Below, in pieces: positions 53,346 through 64,000 of a DNA stretch of 64,000 nt. The position numbers were made by a program, and so were the translations under genes. Origin of the DNA: Ditylenchus dipsaci (taxonomy: Eukaryota > Nematoda > Chromadorea > Rhabditida > Anguinidae); assembly GCA_004194705.1 (NCBI GenBank), contig SADC01000053.1, forward strand, positions 124,001-188,000, written 5' to 3'. Each line of letters opens with the position of its first letter. Positions within the stretch are counted from its first letter, which is position 1. The notes below the pieces were generated by a model. That model made no database searches, was not told where the DNA came from, and was given only the letters and a program-made list of their open reading frames with translations.

Positions 53346-53975
53346 TTTCAGCAGAAGACTAGTTTAAAAAAATAGTTCAAAATAGATTTCAAGAGTGCGA
53401 AAATTTTCAGATTTCAGACTGTAAATGTGTTGGATAGCCATGCTCAGTGGCCGAAGTTTCAAGTAAAGAACCAAATGATAAAATAAACTGCCATTATTTT
53501 TCATCCTGATGAAAATTTGAGAAGCATTTGGTTCTTTTCCTATTTTCGTTTAGCCTTCTTTGTGGTTTGAAAAACCGCGTACCTAGGTGTTCAGATAGTC
53601 CTCTCCGAAATGCAAGATAACCATTTTGCAAAAAAATTATGAAAGTCTGAAATCTAGAAAGTTTTTCGTGAATTTTTTGTTTAAGTTGATTTGCTCATTT
53701 TTGACCACCTATCAAGATGTTTTGTGTTTTATCAGAAATTTTGAAAAAAATTTTGATTATGAAATTTTTTATTTGCAATTTATTTCCAATGCTTTTCATG
53801 CGCATCTTCTGTATTTCATACAGAGCAGCTCTTAGATAGCTTGCTATTGTCATCGATTTTCCTGGGGAAATCGGTGGAAAAGAAGCTATGTACGCAAATT
53901 TTTCAAAAAATTTCCGAATTTCTCGGGCCACCATGTATACATTTGCTAGGTGAATGCTGAAAATTCTTTAAAAAT

Positions 53976-54203
53976 TACCGTATAACCTCTATTAATCCCC
54001 CATGGGGGATTAATTTCAAACTCTCCAAAATCTGAAAAATTTGAGGTTAATCTCAAAATTTTTGGGTGAAAATCCAAAAAGCGTAATCGGTAGAGCTCGT
54101 GGGAGTTAAGAAAATGCGAAAAACAGAATTGCAAAATACTTACTTTGGGCTGAGATGTAGGTCCTCAAAGTAAGGGGTGGGGAATTAATAGAGGTTATAC
54201 GGT
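53976..54203. mobile_element. CCGTATAAC variant of the CCGTATTT family
   Basis: TACCGTATAACCTCTATTAA and TTAATAGAGGTTATACGGT are inverted ends. The core CCCCATGGGGGATTAAT and the interior GGGAGTTAAGAAAATGCG...GGGCTGAGATGTAGG are the inverted homologue of 14147-14390. A truncated relative lies around 54715-54800. Confidence 0.75.
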
Positions 54204-54929
54204 GATTGTTTTTTTAATAACTTTCATTGGGTATGCAAGGGCAGGCGGTTAGTCACTGTAATCCCCTGAACTGCTATTTCGAACACTCATTTGTCACTCA
54301 GTTTTGATTCTACACCTTCGGCAATTCTGATATATTCATTATCTGAATAAATCTGACTGATCTAATTGCCACCTTCTCAAATAAGAGAATATGCTGTCAT
54401 TACACCTTTTTTATTAGAATATTCTCATTACTTTGCTGACTTTGATGTCACTAACTAAGATTTCTAGAATTTTAAGCCTGCCATTTATTGGAAGTACTCT
54501 AATTTTGCTTTAAAAGCTCAAGTCTGAGTAGTTAGTTACCAGTTATCAACTCAACGGTCTAAATCATCTCATATTTTCATTAATTTTTATCTCGAGCTTC
54601 AAATGGTAAACTTTGCTTCACACCTAGGTTTCTGGTATCTCTCTAAATAAGATATAAAAACCCACGCCTTTTTATTGTAAATTTCTCGACTTTTGTCCCT
54701 TCTGTCCACCCATACACTCTATGAACTGCATCTCAGCTCAATATTATACAGAGGCTGTTTATTGCATTTTCTTAATTATCATGGCCTGCACACTAACACG
54801 AAAATCTCGAGATCGACTCAATTATATTCCAATTTGGACGAGATATCCTATGAGGTATTTTTACCATGTATTTTCAGCAAGGTGAAATTTTTATGTGGAT
54901 CATTGGCCATTTTGGATCTTTGTTGTATA

Positions 54930-55066
54930 CAGTCAACCCTCGCTATAGTTAAACCTCGCAAGCGATGGTTTTCGTTTTGTCTACGAAAAATGACTTGAAT
55001 TATACCCTCACTATAGGGACACCACAGGGCTGGTCCCGAGGCATGTCACTATAGCGAGGGTTGACA
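54930..55066. mobile_element. Short pogo-like MITE
   Basis: CAGTCAACCCTCGCTATAGT and its mirror ACTATAGCGAGGGTTGAC are the ends. An inner CTCACTATAGGGACA gives a third copy of the terminal word. The element lies after TA on its left. Confidence 0.7.
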
Positions 55067-55309
55067 ACACTCATTTTCCGGCTAAGGGAGATTTGGCAAA
55101 GGTTTGTTTTGGCAAAACGATATTTGGCAAATCCAGATTTGACAAGCTAAAATATTGTTTGTATCAGAAGTTAAAAAAATTATCGAAAATTATCCAGTGT
55201 CTGTGTCATATATTGCAACAATCAAAAGCTAGAACACCCGTCACATAAAAGCTTACTAGACCAAAGAATTATTTGCTGCTTTTTCAATTTTTTTTCGCTG
55301 TTGAATTGC

Positions 55310-55645
55310 CTTGGAGCGTCACAGCACCCACTCCAACTACCTGAAGGGTCTGCGACTTAGACGGTCCCCTTTACTTTCAAAGGTTATTTCCGCCCCAAGA
55401 AGCCCACCAAAGAGTTCTTTCCTGCCCCAAATTCATTTGAGCCACAAAAGAGGAGGAGCACTTGAATAGTTAACACCTGACTTTGGTGGCTGCCTACTCA
55501 TTTTTTATTCTTGCTTTGTTTTTATTTCACAAAATAAAGGGGCTAGTGTTTGTTTGCTGCTAATCCCGCTCTCAATCGATGGCTGCTGCACTGTGATGGT
55601 GACTGTAAGCAGGAGGGTTAACTAGTTGGTTGGTCGTCATCTCTA
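55310..55645. promoter_or_regulatory. GC-richer non-coding island, candidate regulatory sequence
   Basis: Complex sequence including GTTAACACCTGACTTTGGTG, GGCTGCTGCACTGTGATGGT and CACAGCACCCACTCCAACTA. No splice-supported coding frame. Spaced roughly 2 kb from the islands on either side, upstream of the Ser/Pro-rich gene. Confidence 0.3.
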
Positions 55646-55904
55646 CAATAATTAATGACAATATCTAATTTATCAAACACGTCTGGGAAACCGAGCAGTT
55701 TCATATTTTATTGCCGCGAAAAGGATGGTTGGCGGGTATTTTCAAACTGATTGGTTTAATAATTGCACATATTTCAAATAATTACACTCGACTATAGATA
55801 CAACGATCACCCAAATAATTCGTCCGTGTCTAGGTTCCGACACTTTTTTGGGTGTAACTTAAATGCGCCCTCAAAAGTCTGAATTTAGCCCTCTAATTTA
55901 CTTT

Positions 55905-56300
55905 TTTCTCAATCAAATTTTATTTTGCCACTCTTCTTAGAATGTCTGTTGTAATTCTTATAAAAACTTCGGATTACTGTTTAGCCCTGGATCTTGGCTT
56001 TCTAATGAGCTATCTAACTTTGCTGAATGATTCGCAAAATTTATAGATTAAGATGTTATAATAAGATCAAGATGATTTTCAAGGTTTTTCTATTTTTAAA
56101 ACCTCATGATCTCTTCATTTTGCAAAACATTCAGCAAAGTTAGATATCTCATTAGAAAGCTGAGATCCAGGGCTAAACGATAATTTGAAGCTTTTCAGAA
56201 TAATTACAACAAACACTCAAAGAAATATGGCAAAATAAAATTTAAAGGGCATGCCCGTCGCCGATGGGTATATTGTGAAAGGCGGGTACCAGTGAAATTC
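55905..56300. mobile_element. Palindromic element with a GGGCATGCCC end
   Basis: ATTTTATTTTGCC, TTAGCCCTGGATCTTGGCTT and TCTAACTTTGCTGAATGATT are mirrored at 56100-56240. Beyond the right arm, TTTAAAGGGCATGCCCGTCG plus AAAGGCGGGTACCAGTGAAA are fragments of other families (43770, 15765). Confidence 0.65.
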
Positions 56301-57414
56301 AAAAAAGAATTATTTTGTTGAGTAACTTGCGGAGAATAAGTAATCAAAAACATTGGCAGTGTTTAATAGATAGTTTAATGGATGATTGTTATATCGAGAG
56401 TTGACTTCTTATTCTCGATCTTGAGTTAATGAGCTAAGGCTTCTTTACTGTTTTTTTCCGCTTCCTCTTTTCTTACATCAATTATTCCACAACAACACAA
56501 CAGTGAATTAATTGAGTGCAGCAGCAGTTTCCCAGGAAATCTGTGTGCCTCCACCCTCCCTTATAAATCTGTCCAAGTAGCAGTGATATTAGGCGGGGTC
56601 CGTGGTAATCCTTGAATGTGTTGTTAATCAACAAACACCCAGTTTAATTTGCTTTACTAAGTTGTTTGAACTGTATTTTTATATTTTCAACTTTGAAAAA
56701 GTCAATTTTTTGTAATTTTGATAAATAAATGATTTTCGATTTCAATACCTCTTCATCTATCATTTACATTTATTTTAATTTTTTGTGTGCCTTTATTAAT
56801 TAACATACAGTTTTACTATTCTTGATTTGGAACCAAGTAGCACTTTCTCTAATCACTTACTTTAATTACTACAATTACAAAAAATTAATCTTTTTATAGG
56901 TTGTTAAATTTTTTTAAGGCCACAAAGCAAGTGATAGATCTTTTTCATAAAGGTTTTTTGTCTAATTATAGTAGCGAAAACAAATAACTTCAAGATTCAT
57001 CTTGAAAAGAGGGTCAAAAACACAATGCCAACGCCACGATTTTGAATAGAGACGTATTTAGTTTTGAAACCAACATTCTGAAAAACGACGAATGTCAAAA
57101 TGTTTAAAGATTAACACGAAAGTTTCAAGGGAAATGCCGATTTAAAATTGTTTTTAATAAATTTGCGGTCATTCTTAAATATTATCGAAAAAACAGAAAA
57201 ATTTTTGATGTATTATTGCCGCAATTTTGTTATTAAATTTGAAGCAGAAATTTAAAATTTTTCATTTTATCAACATTTCAGTTTTTGAGAAGCATGCTAG
57301 AAGTGCTCTTTTAGTGAGGCAAATCTTCGGAAACACTATCTTTCACTATTTTGCACACAATTTAAACATTTTTTATCTGATTTTTAGCCTCTGATTTAGG
57401 TTAATATTGTGTTA

Positions 57415-57660
57415 CCTCCTCTTTTTCATTCACTTTCACACATTTGCCTTCCTGTGTGCTTGTCTGCGTCAGCAAAAGCAGCTGGTCTAACTAAACAGTG
57501 AGAGGAACGGCTGCTGCCTTTACACCACCACCTTGCCTCCTCCTTCTAGTGTTCATGTTCTGGCCACCCGGCCAATGGTTTTAATTAACACAAGAACATG
57601 GCCAAAAAAACATTTATTCAGCTTGTAAGTGCACACACACAACAACAACTAACCTGAGAC
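57415..57660. promoter_or_regulatory. GC-richer non-coding island, candidate regulatory sequence
   Basis: Contains GCGTCAGCAAAAGCAGCTGG, GGAACGGCTGCTGCCTTTAC and GTTCTGGCCACCCGGCCAAT. No coding frame. Bordered by featureless AT-rich DNA (56300-57410 and 57660-58300). Confidence 0.3.
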
Positions 57661-58318
57661 AACATTTGTTATTGTCAGATTGCCATATAAATAATTGAGC
57701 GATTCTGGTAGCTGTTTTCTCCAGTTCTGCTTCCGCAATCAAAACTACTTATAGTACCGGAGACTATATATGTTGTCGTTCTATACCGAATGCTATCCAA
57801 TACATCGGTGTGTCTGAAACTTCCCGGTATTCAACAGAATTATTGGTTATAACTGTTTTCTCCTCAAAATAAGGGATTTGGCACTGAAAATTAATACCTT
57901 CTTTTTTCATACATAAAACTTTATGGTCGAACATTCGAACCATTAGCACCACCCTTTCTCGTAACTCGAGAACTAATTCTACTGTCTAAATCATTTTCAT
58001 TACCTACATTTTTATAGTGAATCTTATATAGTATTAGGAATGTGTGGGTGGGTAACACTTTCAAGTGGTCCTGTTGCACTAGTAACATTTTTTTCTTAAA
58101 AATATTTTATTTGGCGAGTTTGTACTAAAATAAAATCCCTTTTAACGGCGGAGGACCTTTCACATACAAATTTAAATATTGTTCTTAAAAAATTGACATT
58201 TTTCTCCTTAAAATAAAAAATTAAGGGTTTTATGGGAAAATATCATGAGTGGTCCCGTTGCACCAGTTATAAGTTTGTTTAAAAGTGTAGGCCGGAGGAG
58301 GATATGTAAGAGGAGAGG

Positions 58319-58409
58319 GTTCTTTATGGTTATCGGGAATACCCGATTCTTACGCAATACCCGATTCTTATGCGTAAGAATCGGGTATTCCCGATAACCA
58401 AAAAGAACC
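58319..58409. repeat. Perfect hairpin with TATCGGGAATACCCGATTCT arms
   Basis: GGTTCTTTATGGTTATCGGG opens and CCCGATAACCAAAAAGAACC closes. Each arm contains the 8-base sub-palindrome CGGGTATTCCCG, and the TACGCAATACCCGATTCTTA segment is repeated in the centre. Confidence 0.8.
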
Positions 58410-58629
58410 GAGGAGAGTAGTTAGGAAAGGGGTACACAAGATCTCCCTGTTGATTTTTTCGAGAACTTTTTTGAAAGCTCAATAATGTGTTATAATTATT
58501 TAAATTCAAGCAGTGTAAGGCTGCGAAAAAACTTTGACAATTTGCTCAATTCCACTTTTTGGATCTGCGATTTTGTCTAAATACCAAATGAGCAGTATAT
58601 AAAGCTAGTGTGGTACCTTTCGTTCCGTA

Positions 58630-59934
58630 TACCGTATTTTCTCTATCAAATTCCCCCTCTCTAGTAACTCCCCCTCTCTAATAATTCCCTCCCCCCAAGG
58701 GGGTTGAAAAATACCCCCCCCTCTTTAATAACTCCTTCCCCCCCCCCTGAAAGGTGATTTTTGCTACACCTTGTTCAGATTTATTAAAAATTCGATTTTC
58801 ACAGTTTTGAGTTAACGTTTTACTCAATCAAACAATGATTCAATACAAAAAGAAAGTGGATCAAACATAGCGATATTCACCATCATTACAATCTTTAAGG
58901 TTATTTCGCTTTTTTTTTCAAAATTGAAGATTTTACAAGTCTTTGGAACCGTCTCTTGCCGTATGCAAACGAGCTATTTCCTGTTTAGTTGTCTTAAAGG
59001 GCCATTTCCACCTGTTCAGAATTATCTACCGCCAATTCAAATTTTTTCGCCTCATCATTCGACTGCTTTACAAATTTTTCAGCTCAATTTCTAACAAAAC
59101 AAGTCCTGGAATTTAATTTTAGGCATAGTTTTGTTAGAAATCAATTTGAGAAATTTGTACGTAAATCAAATGATAAAGAAAATAATTTGAATTGGCGGAA
59201 AAAAACCGTTGTCGGATACGGCAATGGCCCTTTAAAGCGGACGATTTGGTCGTCTTCTGTTTTAACTATTGCTGTAGTAAGTGCGCACTCTAAATACCGA
59301 ACATAAAATTAAACATATTTAATCATTTTTATCTTTTGCACCTTTTTTGCACAAGTTCTACAGATTGGTTGCAAACACTTGTCTTCTTTACCAGGTAAAG
59401 CTAGTACGTAAAAGTTCTGAAGTAGTAGAACGAGGGCTTGTATTATACTTATGTAGGAACTTAAGATGGTTCTTTCCAATTTACGATTATCTTATCTGTT
59501 TTGAGTATGTTTTCCATATGATACTGAACAGGCATTGCAGTGCTGGAGACTATTTAAGAAAAAAGTCTTTGTATTTTTTGCACTCACATCTACATAACTC
59601 TTGTAATTGTTTGTCTATCCACTGCTAGATATTTTTTATGTTGATCATAAAACAACGAACAAAATTTTGTTGATATCTTTGAACGATTTGATCATGACTT
59701 AATTTGAAAGATCTTTATACGCCCCGACGACCCAATGCAAGGCGACCTCCAAAACCAATAACTTTTGATTGTCTTCTTCTGTGATTTTTTTTAAAGCAAA
59801 ACATTGAAAAACAAGATCACAGTCAAAAAATATTTTGCTCGTAGTAGAACGAAAATTCTTTGAAAAATAACTCCCCCTCTCCGAGAGGGGTTGAACAATA
59901 ACTCCTCCGGGGATTTAATAGAGAAAATACGGTA
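58630..59934. mobile_element. Large CCGTATTTTCTCTAT-family element (1.3 kb) with nested MITE
   Basis: TACCGTATTTTCTCTATCAA on the left and TTAATAGAGAAAATACGGTA on the right, each followed inward by ACTCCCCCTCTC words. It contains the TTAAAGGGCCATT MITE at 58993-59237. An open frame at 59347-59628 has no recognised domain. This is the longest member of the family in the window. Confidence 0.7.
58993..59237. mobile_element. TTAAAGGGCCATT MITE
   Basis: TTAAAGGGCCATT and AATGGCCCTTTAA are inverted ends; inner CGCCAATTCAAATTTTTTCG is mirrored by AATTTGAATTGGCGG. Same family as 13876-14127. Confidence 0.75.
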
Positions 59935-60085
59935 GACGTTTTGTTTGTGGTCCTCGTGTGGTTTTAGTATTATAAAACATGTTATAAAGATGATAAATAA
60001 GAAAAAAAAATGTTGAAATAATCAACAGGGGGACCAAGGCAAAAAAAAGCATTTCGACAGTACACTGGGACCGAATTTTCTGTTT
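59935..60085. mobile_element. Truncated CCTTGGTCCCC-family element
   Basis: Only the right arm is convincing: AATCAACAGGGGGACCAAGG then GTACACTGGGACCG. It directly abuts the end of the preceding element. Confidence 0.45.
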
Positions 60086-60284
60086 CGGATAATTTTATTT
60101 TTATTTCGATTAGTAAAAACCAGGTAGTGACTTTCTGGGTTTTGGTTTTATCCTGCCGACTGATTGCTAACAATCTTAAAAATATACGTCTTTTCCGAAA
60201 AAATTTAAACTTTCCTATTCAGAAAGTTATTTTTTTAATAAGCAAAGCACTATTTGTGTAAATAAATGGAATAGAAGAGGGTGG

Positions 60285-60550
60285 GTTAATATTTGGGGGT
60301 TTCCTTGAATGTTTGCTGTTGCCAACCCTTACGTCATCATGCTTGTCATGGGAATGAGCAGACTTTTGCGTAATGCTCATCTGCCACACCTGCAGGTGAA
60401 TAATACATTGGGTGGTGTGTGTGTGCTCTTCAGCGTTTCCGTTGTAATGGATATGCTTCAAAACAAGGCTGTTGTCGCTGCTATTTCAAATACAAATTTG
60501 GTTTTTCATACTTTAAAAGTTCAAGACTATTTGGCTTTGTTTAATTTTTA
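60285..60550. promoter_or_regulatory. GC-richer non-coding island, about 0.8-1 kb upstream of the Ser/Pro-rich gene
   Basis: Contains GTTTGCTGTTGCCAACCCTT, ACGTCATCATGCTTGTCATG (an ATF/CREB-like ACGTCA) and CATCTGCCACACCTGCAGGT (E-box-like CACCTG). An 80-codon open frame on each strand lacks splice or domain support. TTGCCAAC also occurs in the islands near 51693 and 53062. Proximity to the ATG at 61306 makes a promoter or enhancer plausible. Confidence 0.35.
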
Positions 60551-60740
60551 AAGTATTCACTTGTGCTACTTCTTTGAATGATAGGCGTGCTGTTTGGTAA
60601 AATATAGATCTAGTTTAAACTTAATGTGGTTACTATTATTTGTTTAAATTGCAAAATTAAATTTTTGCTTAAATATTCGTTCTATTAAGTTGAATATTTT
60701 CTGTTGTGTACAAACTGAACCACAAAAAATCTGCTTTTTA

Positions 60741-60786
60741 AGGGAAGCCACTTTTTAAATCTAAATGGCTATCCCCCCCCTCCCTT
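60741..60786 (-). mobile_element. SINE fragment
   Basis: GAAGCCACTTTTTAAATCTA AATGGCTATCCCCC matches the inverted start of the tRNA-derived SINE (compare 23455-23490). Confidence 0.5.
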
Positions 60787-61305
60787 TTAAGCAATTCGTT
60801 GCTTACAATTCGGTGCTTGTTAGTCGTTTTGGGGATTTTCGGATATTTTTTGAATTCGCGCTTTTTAAATTTGAGTTTGGGCCACACATTTGAGCTTAGC
60901 GTAATTTTTTCTCAAAATTTATGAAATTTTAAGTCTAATGAAAGTTACTTCAACTCTTCATTTTCTCTGAAAATTTTCAAGTTATTGCGGTAAATCAGTA
61001 ATTTGATGTGGGAAATTAGTTGCAGCCTTATATTTATAGAGTAATTGACATTCATCTGTATGTAGTGCTGTTCTGAATTTTATGTATTAGTGACCAGTCT
61101 TGTCCATGACTTTTGGTAAAATAAAAAGTGTCGCAGTATGATTGTCATAGATGAAAATTCACTGTGTAATCCTCTTTGCATACATCATTTATCATCTTTT
61201 CGTGTCATTTTTTTCGCGTAATCCCTTAGAATAATTAAAAGAAAAACTTTGATTTATATTCCACAAGTTTTAGTGATTAATCACTTACTTCCACAATAAA
61301 CCTAA

Positions 61306-64000
61306 ATGGAGAATACATTGAGGTGTAGTGGTAGTAGCAACCCAACAGCTAGTCAGCGGCCATCTATTGAGCTACCCACGGTGTGTGTCAGCAGCTTGGC
61401 TTCCGAATACACCACCGGTCCATCTGGTAGCTACTTCAGCTCTGCTAATGGTCTGCCCCTCAATCACCTTTTCTGCATTCGCCTACCAGTAGTTCTTCCA
61501 TGTTTGTGGACACCCTGAACAATTCTGTGAGTCTTGATCCAAAATTTGTAAAAATTATAAGTAATTTTCAGAGTGATAACCAAGCAGCTGCAATTCATGC
61601 TTTTAGAATGGCCACTGGTGGTGCCACTAGCGCCTTGTCCAGTTCCATGCTACATGAGAGATGGCTCAGCTATAGACATGAGAGGAACTCGTCTTCCTCT
61701 TCAGACTCCGGCCTGGTCTTGATGAGCCCACCTGGTCAAGCTTTTGGTAGGTGTGACTCTTCTTTGAGAAAATAATTTATAAAGTATATTTGATTCAGGT
61801 CCCTGCTCGTCTGCTTTGAGCATTTCTCCTCCAGGCTTGTCCCCACTGCAGATTGGCGGAGCAGATAGTGCCTTTTCCACCCCTACCCCCTCTTCCAACA
61901 GTCACTCGCGCTTCCGCACACGGTTCACCTTTGAGCATGAACATATGAACCAGTTGAGTCCAGGATTTAGTCCAGCTTATCGAAAAGGTAAGCTAATTTT
62001 TAAAACACTCTCAGCTTTAAAAAAATCCCCCAATATTTTAAAAGGATAAAGGGCTGTATTATGAGGGGGGCATAAAGGGTCTCTTTAAGTAAAAGAAGCC
62101 ACTAAAATCCATTTTAAATGGGAGAAAAGAATGCATAGGGTCGGGGAGGGACATTTCAGAAAGACCTCCGGAAAAAAGAAGTTGTAAATGGGGCCTACTA
62201 TACAGACAACTCTCCATAAACTAGAACCCATGGTTTATCGCAATGCAGATTTATAGAGAGTTGACTATATAGAAGTTCTGATATGCATGCGATTTTAAGC
62301 ATCCAGAGTTAACTTCCAGTGATATGGCAGTAGATTGGGGGGTGGTTTGTTAACAATTTTATTAGCCATAAGTTCTGAAAAATTGAATTTTTCGGCGTTA
62401 TTTAGTTAGAAAAAAGTTATTTTTCAGACGATGGCCGATTTGATATGCCACCTATGGCCCTATCTGCAGATAACTCTCCCAACTCTTGTTTGGCGGATAT
62501 TCTTAAGCGTGTCCGTCCTTGCTCCTCGTCCACAGCTACTACCGGAATAGGCACAAGTTTTGATGAAGATGAGACGTTGCATCGATTGGCTGACCTACGC
62601 CATCGGATGCCTGCTGATTGCTCTCCCGCGGTTTGTACCACTCCCTATTAACTTATATGACTCAGCCCTTGTTATTTTTAGAAGACCTCAGTGTTCAGAA
62701 GTGAATCTTTGCCTTCAGTGCCTCGGAGCGTGCCTTGCCATCCTCCCTCTTCCGAAATAGAACGAATGGTTGGTTGAACTTTTGAATTCTACAATCACCT
62801 AATATTACGAACTTTTTCTCAAAAGAAAACCTTTTTTTGAGACTGTGTTTTTTTCTATAAAATTTGTGAAGTTTTTTTTATTGGCCTTGTCATTTTTAGG
62901 GCGAAAATCTTAGCTGCAAAATAGGAGGTCAACTTTTAAGAATTGGCCAGAAAATCCATAGTAAAAACACAATTCCACAAAAAAATTCTTTGAAAAAAGG
63001 CACGAAATTTCCGGAATTCCCAATATCTGACCCTGCTTTCAGCTGGCCCACAACATGAATCTCATCAACCAGGCTCGTCAACTGTCCGCCCTAGTATCTC
63101 CTCGGATGCAAGTGGCAAGGACTGCTTCTCTCAACCTGTCTCATCCTCATTTCTTCATTGGCGGCGGCGCCGCCACCATTTCTTCCAGCGCTGATCCGTC
63201 AACTGCCGCTCCACCTCCAGCTGCTGAATTTGCGCATGAAATGGCTGCTATCAAAGCAGCTATGGAAATGGCTGAAAACCAGAATCAGCACTCCTCATCG
63301 GCTACCTCTTCTTCTCATCATACTTCTTCTGTGCAAACAGCTGTGCTTCCACCACCGCCTTCCTCCTTGAGGAATCTGCAAAACAGCAACAATGGCTCCA
63401 GTGCTTTCAAACCATTTCAGGTTGGTTTTATTAATTAAATTTGTTGTTTGATACTCTAACACATTATTTTTGCAGAGTTCAGAAAGGTCGCCTAATTCTA
63501 ATTCACAAAATGTATACTCTTGCGCCAATAATCCCTCTGTAGCTGTTACACCCCGAATGCTCATTACGCCATCTTCTGCAAGTTCTAACACTGCCAAGTA
63601 TGGTTTTTTGCACCATTCCCTTGCGACCATATCATAGATCCCCGATTTCAAATTTTTAAATCACGCCATCAAATTTATTATAATTTCACCAGTTAATTGG
63701 ATATTTGTTGTAGTATTCGATGGTAAATTAACCATCAGTAAATCTACAGTGATAATCAATTTACCTCGAATACCTGAAATAGCAAAGGAAGCGATATTCC
63801 AAAATGAAAGGAAATTTGAAATAATTACGAATCCAAGCCCAAACAATATCCACCAATTTTTTAGACCTACCTCAATTAAATCCAAAAACAGGCTAGCAAC
63901 AGAAACCCTCAAAAAGAAGCTACTCATCAAAAACACCAAATCAGTGCCCCTAACGCCCAGCTCATCATCTGCGGACACTCAATCCAGTCTACTTACCATA
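61306..64000 (+). CDS. Ser/Pro-rich protein, unidentified, 5' exons; continues past window
   Basis: Exons 61306-61526, 61572-61746, 61799-61987, 62428-62630, 62682-62768, 63043-63420, 63476-63597 and 63865->64000 join in phase (introns 45-440 bases; the one at 62631 is 51 bases with a weak donor). The protein has many Ser/Pro clusters typical of a phosphorylated, disordered regulator: SSSSSDSGLVLMSPPGQ, RTRFTFEHEHMNQLSPGFSP, NSPNSCLADILKRVRPCSSS, EIERMLAHNMNLINQARQLS (probably helical), FAHEMAAIKAAMEMAEN, and a basic ETLKKKLLIKNTKS near the window end. I do not recognise the family. One frameshift near a CCCC run (about 61459) separates SSANGLP from QSPFLHSPTSSSSMFVDTL; restoring one C would join them. 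The 14 kb of non-coding DNA upstream suggests elaborate regulation. Start ATG 61306 is the first in frame; untranslated 5' exons may exist. Confidence 0.65.
62200..62275. mobile_element. Tiny pogo-like MITE in an intron
   Basis: TATACAGACAACTCTCCATAAA and its mirror TTTATAGAGAGTTGACTATA end a 75-base structure within intron 61988-62427. Confidence 0.55.
63598..63864. other. Last visible intron of the Ser/Pro-rich gene
   Basis: Donor AA|GTATGG, acceptor CAATTTTTTAG. A minus-strand open frame over 63661-63978 is the shadow of this AT-rich intron and the following plus-strand exon. Confidence 0.55.

Noticed and set aside
63661..63978. 105-codon minus-strand open frame
   Set aside because: It is antisense to an AT-rich intron and the plus-strand exon starting at 63865, which continues the gene in phase.

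Overview
This is AT-rich nuclear DNA from an animal, most likely an invertebrate. The evidence is spliced genes with GT-AG and some GC-AG introns (as short as about 50 bases), a SON splicing-factor homologue, a double-chromodomain protein, animal-type pyruvate kinase, and very dense DNA-transposon debris (MULE, Merlin, hAT-like, pogo-like and mariner-like) plus a tRNA-derived SINE. Parts of the pyruvate kinase read somewhat like nematode enzymes, but the window does not fix the phylum.

Layout. 1-1041 (+): 3' exons of a Mutator-like (MULE) transposase, followed by a terminal repeat made of short tandem units. 1911-3147: tandemly duplicated 3' end of an unidentified gene. 3493-4529: transposon built from an ATCCGCGGATAAA satellite. 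5056-12040 (-): pyruvate kinase, ten exons visible and the C-terminus missing; one intron carries an internally deleted MULE. 15498-22365 (-): compact SON homologue with RS domain, G-patch and double-stranded RNA-binding domain. 23905-25123 (-): protein with two chromodomains and a BESS-like tail. 25229-29753: composite hAT-like element with an 8-base target duplication; nested inside is another element (25841-28430) that carries a spliced gene of unknown function. 30-37 kb: nested palindromic elements. 37131-37879 (-): F-box-like gene. 38-46 kb: Merlin fragments, hAT-like, pogo-like and nested elements. 46-61 kb: mostly non-coding, with a Merlin-derived element and several GC-richer islands that may be regulatory. 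61306-64000 (+): 5' exons of a Ser/Pro-rich protein that runs off the window.

Two themes dominate. First, many elements have termini made of short tandem units arranged as inverted repeats, the Foldback pattern, and in several cases these flank protein-coding sequence. Second, otherwise intact conserved exons carry single-base frameshifts, mostly beside short homopolymers, in at least four genes. That pattern fits residual sequencing error better than independent pseudogenisation. Pyruvate kinase is a glycolytic enzyme, SON a nuclear-speckle splicing cofactor and the chromodomain protein a probable histone-methyl reader. They are neighbours, not a pathway, and nothing suggests an operon.
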